Of a stretch of 11,032 nt of DNA, positions 6,313 to 11,032 are shown in pieces; position 1 is the stretch's first letter, and every line of letters starts with the position of its first letter. A program made the translations under genes and the position numbers. The stretch comes from Thermoleophilia bacterium (GTDB lineage Bacteria > Actinomycetota > Thermoleophilia > Gaiellales > Gaiellaceae): contig JAOUEK010000021.1 in assembly GCA_029858755.1 (NCBI GenBank), positions 1 through 11,032 on the forward strand. The letters are read 5' to 3'. Under the pieces are notes generated by a model. It made no database searches. It saw only the letters and a program-made list of their open reading frames with translations, and was not told the DNA's origin.

Positions 6313-6537
6313 CTAGCGGCGCCTGCTCCGCGGGTGGCCCGCTGCCTGGCGCTCGTTGCCCCTCTTGTAGTCGCCGGTCGCCCGGGCCATCAGCTCCTGG
6401 GCGTCGCTCGCCGGCAGCCGTGCCATGAACTCCTCCGCCTTGCGACCACGCAGAACCGTCGCGGGCCGGCCGTGACGAGAGATCACCACCTCGCCGTTCT
6501 TGCGCCGAACATACGAGAACCCCACGGGCTTCGTCAC
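6313..6537 (-). CDS. Short Phd/YefM-like antitoxin, orphan and possibly N-terminally truncated
   Basis: From GTG 6537 the product is 74 residues; the frame is open further upstream but has no ATG and the added sequence is low-complexity. Residues 6-30 (GFSYVRRKNGEVVISRHG then RPATVLR) match the core of prevent-host-death antitoxins, where a strand '[GE]-E-V-V-I-[ST]-R-x-G-R-P-x-[AV]-x-L' follows the DNA-binding helices. The usual first ~15 residues ('S-x-[TS]-E-[AL]-R-x-x-[FL]-x-x-L-L') are shortened here. The helix 31-58 (GRKAEEFMARLPASDAQELMARATGDYK) would be the toxin-binding region and the tail is basic. A GAGACT box 6 bases before the GTG suggests a leaderless start. No RelE, Doc or PIN toxin is beside it, so it may be a solitary autoregulator or a remnant. 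Confidence 0.55.
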   Translation of the reverse strand: MTKPVGFSYVRRKNGEVVISRHGRPATVLRGRKAEEFMARLPASDAQELMARATGDYKRGNERQAAGHPRSRRR

Positions 6538-6543
6538 CTGTTC

Positions 6544-6549
6544 AGTCTC
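6544..6549 (-). promoter_or_regulatory. GAGACT box upstream of the antitoxin-like gene
   Basis: On the minus strand GAGACT sits 6 bases before GTG 6537, resembling the TAGACT boxes before 2771 and 5772. There is no convincing Shine-Dalgarno. It is one mismatch away from those boxes and has no visible -35, so support is weak. Confidence 0.2.
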
Positions 6550-6626
6550 ACACAGGACGCAAACGTCGTCCTCGGCAACGGGTGCGCGCCGCGCCCCTTC
6601 AGGGCCTCCCGCGCCGGGCGGTCGCG

Positions 6627-7613
6627 TCAGCCCGGGATCGCGAGCACGATCTTGCCGAGCTGCTCGCCTGCCTCGAGTCGCTCGTGGGCGGCACGGGCCT
6701 GCGCCAGCGGGTAGACACGGTCGACGTGCACGCGGGCGCGCCCGGTGCGGACGAGCTTGTAGGCGCCGAGGAAGTCGTCGCGCGTCCCCATCGTGGAGCC
6801 GAGCACCGTCAGCTGCTTCCACCAGAAGCGGTGCAGCTGTGCGGGCGGGTTCGGCCCGGAGGTGGCACCGCAGACGACGACGCGTCCCGCGGGCCGCACG
6901 GCGGCGAGCGAGCGGGCCCAGGTCGCCTCGCCCACGGACTCGACGACGACGTCCACGCCCCCGTCCGTCGCCTCCTTGACCGCTGCCACGACATCGCCGC
7001 TCGCGTGGTTGACGCAGACGTCGGCGCCCCACTCACGCGCCTTCTCCAGCTTGGCATCGCTCCCGGAGGTGACGATCGTCTGCACGCCGAGCGCCCTGCA
7101 GATCTCGAAGGCGGCGGTGCCGACGCCGCCGCCGATGCCCCAGATCAGGGCCCACTCGCCGGCGCGCGCCTGCGCCCGGGTGACGAGCATCCGGTAGGCG
7201 GTCTCGTAGACGAGCGGGAACGCGGCGGCGACCTCGAACGAGAGGGCGTCGTCGAGCGCGAACACCTGGACGGCGTCGATGGCGACGAGCTCGGCGTGAG
7301 TGCCGTCCCCGTGCTCGCCGAAGACGGTGATCACCGGGCCCTTCTCGATCCCGGGGTTGATCACCACACGGTCTCCGACGGCGAGGCCGTCGACGCCGTC
7401 CCCGAGCGCCTCGACGATCCCGGCGCCGTCGGAGCCGAAGATGTGCGGCTTCGGCGCGGAAGGCATGCCCTTGCGCACCCAGACGTCGAGGTGGTTGACG
7501 GACGCGGCGTGGAGGCGGATCAGCACCTGCCCGGGGGCGGGCTCCGGCTCGGGTGCGTCCTCGTAGCGGAGGACGTCGAGCCCGCCGTCCTCGTGGTTGC
7601 GGATCGCCTTCAT
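6627..7613 (-). CDS. MDR-superfamily NAD(P)H-dependent oxidoreductase (quinone oxidoreductase/alcohol dehydrogenase-like), zinc-free
   Basis: A 328-residue protein of normal MDR length from ATG 7613, with GAGAGGA as Shine-Dalgarno. The GroES-like N-terminal domain (VLIRLHAASVNHLDVWVRKG, 30-49; FGSDGAGIVEALG, 59-71; GDRVVINPG, 80-88) is followed by a Rossmann domain with the dinucleotide motif GIGGGVGTAA (159-168) and TSGSDAKLEKAREWGAD. It should oxidise or reduce a carbonyl, alcohol or enone with NAD(P)H. The catalytic-zinc Cys position is Asn-His (N40-H41) and the GHE zinc motif is GSDGAG. After INPG the structural-zinc lobe with four Cys is missing: the sequence goes directly to IEKGPVITVFGEHGDGTHAEL. 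Close relatives with this INPG block usually carry those Cys, as far as I recall. It is therefore probably zinc-independent. Divergent from queG with a 14-bp gap. Confidence 0.88.
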   Translation of the reverse strand: MKAIRNHEDGGLDVLRYEDAPEPEPAPGQVLIRLHAASVNHLDVWVRKGMPSAPKPHIFGSDGAGIVEALGDGVDGLAVGDRVVINPGIEKGPVITVFGEHGDGTHAELVAIDAVQVFALDDALSFEVAAAFPLVYETAYRMLVTRAQARAGEWALIWGIGGGVGTAAFEICRALGVQTIVTSGSDAKLEKAREWGADVCVNHASGDVVAAVKEATDGGVDVVVESVGEATWARSLAAVRPAGRVVVCGATSGPNPPAQLHRFWWKQLTVLGSTMGTRDDFLGAYKLVRTGRARVHVDRVYPLAQARAAHERLEAGEQLGKIVLAIPG

Positions 7614-7627
7614 GGCAGGATCCTCTC
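7614..7627. promoter_or_regulatory. Shared palindromic Shine-Dalgarno between two divergent start codons
   Basis: Only 14 bases separate the ATG of the MDR gene (minus, 7613) from the ATG of queG (plus, 7628). They contain the perfect palindrome AGGATCCT at 7617-7624. Read on the plus strand its AGGA is 7 bases before the queG ATG; read on the minus strand its AGGA is 7 bases before the MDR ATG. One palindrome thus gives both genes a well-placed ribosome binding site. Promoters must lie inside the opposite coding regions. Confidence 0.75.
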
Positions 7628-8638
7628 ATGACGGGCGCCACGCTGGCGCGGCTGGCCGCGGAGCTCGGCCTCGACGCGGTCGGCGCCGCACCTGCCGGGC
7701 CCTACGAGGAGACCGAGCGCCACATCAACGAGCGCCGTGCGCGCGGGCTCTTCGGGGGGATGCGCTTCACGATGGCGATCCCGGAGGTCTCGTGCCACCC
7801 GGAGACCCTGCTCCCCGGGGCACGGACCGTGGTCTCCGCCGCGCTCTGCTACTACGCGCCGGGCCCGGAACCGGGGCCGGGGGAGGGGCGGCTGCCCCGG
7901 TACGCCTGGCGCGACCACTACGCCGACCTCCGCCGGCGGCTCGAGGAGCTCGGGCGCCGGCTCGGCGGCGGCTATCGGGTGCTCGTGGACGAGAACCAGC
8001 ACGTCGACCGGGAAGGAGCGGTCCGCGCCGGCATCGGCTTCTACGGGAAGAACACGATGCTGATCACCCGTGCGCACGGCTCGTGGGTGGTGCTGGGCAC
8101 GCTCGTCACCGACCTCGAGATCGAGCCCAGCGCGCCGCTCGACGCCGACTGCGGCCAGTGCCGCCTCTGCATCGACGCGTGCCCGACCGGTGCGCTCGAC
8201 AGACCGGGCGAGCTCGACGCCAACCGGTGCCTCTCGTACTGGACGCAGGCGCCCGCGTCGATCCCCGAGCCGTACCGCGAGGAGCTCGGCGCGATGGTCT
8301 ACGGGTGCGACATCTGCCAGGACGTTTGCCCGTGGAACCGCGGCACCGAGAAGCGGCGCGCCGGCGGGCCCGCGCCTGACGACGCGGAGCCGCTGGTCTC
8401 GCTCGTCGACTGGCTGGAGGCGGACGGCGAGACGCTCGTCACGCGCTACGACCGCCTGTTCGTGCCTCGCAACGACCCGCGCTGGCTGAGGCGGAACGCC
8501 CTCGTCGCGCTCGGCAACGTCGGTGGCCCCGAGCACGCGCCGGCCGCCGAGCGGTTCCTCGACGACCGCGACGAGGTGCTGCGCGGGGCCGCCGTGTGGG
8601 CGCTCGGCCGCATCGCCGAGCGCGCGGCGGCGGACTGA
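7628..8638 (+). CDS. queG: Epoxyqueuosine reductase QueG family protein
   Basis: A 336-residue protein from ATG 7628 with AGGA at 7617-7620. QueG reduces epoxyqueuosine to queuosine in tRNA wobble position 34 using cobalamin and two [4Fe-4S] clusters. Visible landmarks: the N-terminal DUF1730-type domain (VDREGAVRAGIGFYGKNTMLI, about 126-146), the ferredoxin motif CGQCRLCIDACPTGA (C175, C178, C181, C185), the RCLSYWTQAP segment (C201), and YGCDICQDVCPWN (C227, C230, C234), supplying the eight Cys needed for two clusters. The C-terminal part (RWLRRNALVALGNVGG onward to WALGRI) is a HEAT-like repeat, as in other QueG proteins. All cluster ligands are intact. No other queuosine genes are in the window. 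A closely related Fe-S reductase of unknown substrate cannot be excluded in actinobacteria. Confidence 0.9.
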   Translation: MTGATLARLAAELGLDAVGAAPAGPYEETERHINERRARGLFGGMRFTMAIPEVSCHPETLLPGARTVVSAALCYYAPGPEPGPGEGRLPRYAWRDHYADLRRRLEELGRRLGGGYRVLVDENQHVDREGAVRAGIGFYGKNTMLITRAHGSWVVLGTLVTDLEIEPSAPLDADCGQCRLCIDACPTGALDRPGELDANRCLSYWTQAPASIPEPYREELGAMVYGCDICQDVCPWNRGTEKRRAGGPAPDDAEPLVSLVDWLEADGETLVTRYDRLFVPRNDPRWLRRNALVALGNVGGPEHAPAAERFLDDRDEVLRGAAVWALGRIAERAAAD

Positions 8639-8668
8639 TCGTCGTGGCCTGCTGCTACGGATTCCCCC

Positions 8669-9259
8669 ATGGAGGATCGCCTCGCCGTCCTCGTGCACGA
8701 GCTGCGGAGCCCGGTGGCGGCGCTCGTCGCGATCGCGGAGGCGTTCGCGGACAGGCGGACGGCGCTCGACCCGGCCCACTCCCGCCGCCTGCTCGAGCTG
8801 GCCGTGGACGCGTGCCGCAGCATCGACCGGCTCGTGACCGACGAGGATGCGTTCTCGGTCGAGCCTCGGCTGGTCGAGGTCGCCCCGCTGCTCGAGGGGA
8901 TCGCGCGGGGTCGGGCGGAGCTCGACGTCGAGCCCGGGCTCGTCGTCCGCGCCGACCCGGTGCGCCTGCGCCAGGCCATCGGCAACCTCCTCGACAACGC
9001 GGAGCGCCACGGGACGTCGGTTCGCGTCGCCGCCCGGGCAGACGGGGCCGAGGTGCTGATCGCGGTCTCGGACGACGGCCCGGGCGTCCCGGCGGGTCTC
9101 GACGTCTTCGCCGCAGGCGTCAGCGGCGCGGGATCGACGGGCTACGGCCTCGCGGTCGCCCGCTCGATCGCGGAGCGCCACGGCGGCCGGATCGAGCTCG
9201 TCTCGCTCCCGGGCGCGGGAGCGACGTTCACGCTGGTCCTGCCGTCCGCCGCCGGCTGA
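8669..9259 (+). CDS. Small soluble sensor-less histidine kinase
   Basis: A 196-residue protein from ATG 8669, 30 bp after the queG stop; an in-frame stop at 8636-8638 excludes a longer form. It consists only of a HisKA dimerisation/phosphoacceptor region (H10 in VLVHELRSP) and a HATPase_c domain: N box IGNLLDNAERHG (104-115), G1 box DDGPGVP (135-141), G2 box GSTGYGLAVARSI (155-167), then GGRIELVSLPGAGATFTLVLP. All ATP-binding and phosphoacceptor residues are present. There is no signal peptide, transmembrane helix, PAS, GAF or HAMP domain, and no response regulator is adjacent. Most kinases of this class are at least twice as long. It should be cytosolic and depend on a partner for signal input. 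The ATG lacks a Shine-Dalgarno; TACGGA ends 7 bases upstream, a poor -10-like match. Its last 32 bases overlap the convergent PafBC gene. Confidence 0.88.
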   Translation: MEDRLAVLVHELRSPVAALVAIAEAFADRRTALDPAHSRRLLELAVDACRSIDRLVTDEDAFSVEPRLVEVAPLLEGIARGRAELDVEPGLVVRADPVRLRQAIGNLLDNAERHGTSVRVAARADGAEVLIAVSDDGPGVPAGLDVFAAGVSGAGSTGYGLAVARSIAERHGGRIELVSLPGAGATFTLVLPSAAG

Positions 9260-11032
9260 CCCCGAGCTCGCGCTGCAGCTCCCGGGCCCTGCGCGCGATC
9301 GTACGGCGCATGGACGCGGGCTCGAGCACGACCGACTCGCCGCGGTCGGCGAGCACCTCGGACAGCAGCCACTCTTCCGTCTTGAACGGCAGCTCCGAGA
9401 CCGCAGAGCGGTCCGTGAGCGAGCGGGCGCCGCGCTCCACCTTCCAGCGGGCCACCTCGGGCGAGTGCCAGACGACGGCGACGTGCGGCTCGAAGAGGTA
9501 GTTGGGGTCGAAGCCTTCCCGTCGGTCGAAGCGCTCGTCGGTGACCCGGGCGGAGCGCATGCGATCGAGGCGGTACGTGCGCGGCCCGTCCACCGTGCGG
9601 TCCCACGTGTGGACGCGCCACACCGGGAGCTCTCGCTCGAACGAGTACGGCTCGACGACGCGTGTGGCCGGGGACTCCTCGCCCTCCTTGAGGTACTCGA
9701 TCTCCACCAGGCGACGCTTGTCGGCACCGCGGGACAGCGTCCGCACCAGGTCTTCCTCGTCGCCCGAGACCCGCGGCTCGGGGGTCTGGGCCAGCTCGAA
9801 CTGCCCGAAGGTCTCCTCGAGCTTCCGCCGCACCCGCTGCAGCGGGGTGTGCGCCTCGGCGGCGATCGTCGGGCCCACGTACTCGATCGCGAGCCGGATC
9901 GCCCGGGCCTCGAGCGGCGTCAGCTTGGGCGGCCGGCGGAAGACGTCGCCGTAGAGCTCCTTGTCCACCCGCACCGTGCCGGCGTCCTCGTCCACCTCCG
10001 CGTAGACCGTGTAGCAGCCGCCGCCGAAGTTCACGAGGTTGAGCAGCGAGAGGTGCTCCTGGAGCTCCTCGCGGGGGATCGAGAAGCGCTCGGCCAGGGA
10101 GTCCGCCTCCAGCGTCCCCTCGCGCTCCTCGCCGCAGGCGGCCAGGAGGTGCGCCAAGAGCGCCTGCAGGACGCCGAACCGCTCCGGCGCGACCGGCCCG
10201 GCGGGGCGGTCGGCGCCGTGAGCCGCGCTGTCCACACGGCGGGCCCGCGCCAGCGGCTGCGCCTCGGCCTCGTGCCGGCTGCGGAGCGTGGAGAGCGCCT
10301 GGGCGACGGCGTCGCGCAGCTCCGGCGGCTCGAGCGGGACGGCGCGGCCGTTCTGCCGCAGGATCCAGCCGACCAGCGGCTCGAGCCGCGCCACGTCGGT
10401 GGTGAAGACGCCGTCGTCGAGCGAGCCCGCGTCTGCGAGCGTGCGGTGCACCCACCACGCGGTGTCTTCCTGCACGGCGATCCGCGCTTGCATGGTGGGC
10501 GCGCCGATCTGCCAGGGGCGTGGGACGCGATGCGCCTCGACGTCGAAATCGGGCGGCAGCCTGAAGTCGCGCTCGCGGCGGGTGGCGAAGCGGATGTCCG
10601 AGCGGATCCTCGAGACCCTGAACGTCCGCGTGGCGTCCCGGTCGAGGTCGTGGCCGATCACGTACCAGACGCCCTCGTCCAGGCGGAGCGCGTACGGGTT
10701 GAGGCGTCGCTCGGCCTCGCGATCTCGGCCCGGCGACCAGTAGCGGAAGGTGATCGTGCGCTGCTTCGAGATCGCGGACTCGAGCTTCGACAGGCGGCCG
10801 GCCAGCTCGGGCGAGTAGTCGGGAACGGTGACGCGCACGCGCTCCGCGGTTGCCGTCGGCGGTGTCGGGAAGCCGGGCCGGCCGAGAGCGAGGTTCTGCA
10901 GGGCGAGCCGCAGCGGCTCCGCGTAGGCGAACTTCCCCTCCAGGTAGTAGAGCGCCGTCTGCAACGCGGCGAGCTCGTCGTCGTCCAGCTCCAGGCGGTC
11001 GAGGAAGTAGTGCTCCGAGCGCAGCGTGTACA
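9228..11032 (-). CDS. Fused PafB-PafC WYL-domain transcriptional regulator (5' end beyond window)
   Basis: About 600 codons are visible and the frame remains open at the window edge; the start and most of the first HTH lie outside. The visible N-terminus (YTLRSEHYFLDRLELDDDEL) is the linker that follows a PafB HTH. A first WYL domain follows (ISKQRTITFRYWSP through GVWYVIGHD and RTFRVSRI), then a WCX-like C-terminal extension (about residues 180-255). A second half begins with a PafC-type winged helix (ADSLAERFSIPREELQEHLSLL) and a second WYL domain (RLVEIEYLKEG, PVWRVHTWDR, RTYRLDRM), ending with another WCX-like region. In mycobacteria PafBC activates the LexA/RecA-independent DNA damage response; natural fusions occur in other actinobacteria. 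The second WYL core reads WRV, so ligand binding there may be altered. No Pup-proteasome genes are visible here. The 3' end overlaps the kinase gene by 32 bases. Confidence 0.88.
   Translation of the reverse strand, partial: YTLRSEHYFLDRLELDDDELAALQTALYYLEGKFAYAEPLRLALQNLALGRPGFPTPPTATAERVRVTVPDYSPELAGRLSKLESAISKQRTITFRYWSPGRDREAERRLNPYALRLDEGVWYVIGHDLDRDATRTFRVSRIRSDIRFATRRERDFRLPPDFDVEAHRVPRPWQIGAPTMQARIAVQEDTAWWVHRTLADAGSLDDGVFTTDVARLEPLVGWILRQNGRAVPLEPPELRDAVAQALSTLRSRHEAEAQPLARARRVDSAAHGADRPAGPVAPERFGVLQALLAHLLAACGEEREGTLEADSLAERFSIPREELQEHLSLLNLVNFGGGCYTVYAEVDEDAGTVRVDKELYGDVFRRPPKLTPLEARAIRLAIEYVGPTIAAEAHTPLQRVRRKLEETFGQFELAQTPEPRVSGDEEDLVRTLSRGADKRRLVEIEYLKEGEESPATRVVEPYSFERELPVWRVHTWDRTVDGPRTYRLDRMRSARVTDERFDRREGFDPNYLFEPHVAVVWHSPEVARWKVERGARSLTDRSAVSELPFKTEEWLLSEVLADRGESVVLEPASMRRTIARRARELQRELGVSRRRTAGPA

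Noticed and set aside
6593..6605. GCCC-CTTCA-GGGC hairpin downstream of the MDR gene as a terminator
   Set aside because: Stem is only 4 bp with no T-run; such hairpins are common by chance at this GC content.
7610..9727. A 705-codon open frame on the minus strand across queG, the kinase and the PafBC end
   Set aside because: Arg/Asp/Ala-rich low-complexity translation opposite well-supported genes; long antisense frames are expected in GC-rich DNA.

Overview
The window is GC-rich (roughly 70% by eye), gene-dense bacterial chromosome with many 4-base start/stop overlaps, GTG/TTG starts and strong G/C third-position bias. The gene set fits a deep-branching actinobacterium, most plausibly class Thermoleophilia (Gaiellales/Solirubrobacterales-like). 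It includes a PafBC-type WYL regulator, an actinobacterial-style QueG, system I cytochrome c maturation genes, and a 2-phosphoglycerate kinase/cyclic-2,3-diphosphoglycerate synthetase pair. The lineage is an inference from gene content. There are no rRNA or tRNA genes, CRISPR arrays, insertion sequences or prophage genes, and it reads as ordinary chromosome.

Layout. (1) 1-1646, plus strand: the end of ccmF, a short CcmI-like membrane protein, and a secreted coiled-coil M23 (LytM) peptidase. They overlap or abut, and a hairpin closes the run at 1654-1673. (2) 2634-1674, minus strand: a small PD-(D/E)XK-like nuclease-fold protein followed by a variant hypoxanthine phosphoribosyltransferase. (3) 2771-6071, plus strand: a tight operon of a calcineurin-like metallophosphoesterase, a cyclic 2,3-diphosphoglycerate synthetase homologue, a 2-phosphoglycerate kinase with N-terminal ATP-cone-like region, and a MIP18/SufT-like protein. 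(4) 6072-6537: a non-coding stretch and a short Phd/YefM-like orphan antitoxin. (5) 7613-6627, minus: a zinc-site-less MDR oxidoreductase, divergent from queG (7628-8638) across only 14 bp. (6) 8669-9259: a small soluble histidine kinase without sensor domain, whose end overlaps tail-to-tail with a fused PafB-PafC WYL regulator (9228 to the window edge, minus strand, 5' end missing).

The most striking unit is region 3. 2-Phosphoglycerate kinase converts 2-phosphoglycerate to 2,3-diphosphoglycerate, and the synthetase cyclises that product to cyclic 2,3-diphosphoglycerate (cDPG). This two-step pathway is characterised in thermophilic methanogens, where cDPG is a thermoprotectant and phosphate/energy store. 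Here both genes are translationally coupled in a bacterial chromosome. They are also coupled to a metallophosphoesterase that could act on the cyclic pyrophosphate, making this a candidate complete make-and-break module. The pathway steps are known from the families; cDPG production here and the esterase's role are inference.

Smaller points are a symmetric AGGATCCT palindrome that supplies a Shine-Dalgarno to both divergent genes, TAGACT-like boxes 6-7 bases before several starts (possible leaderless promoters), and active-site changes in the HPRT, the nuclease-like protein and the MDR enzyme.
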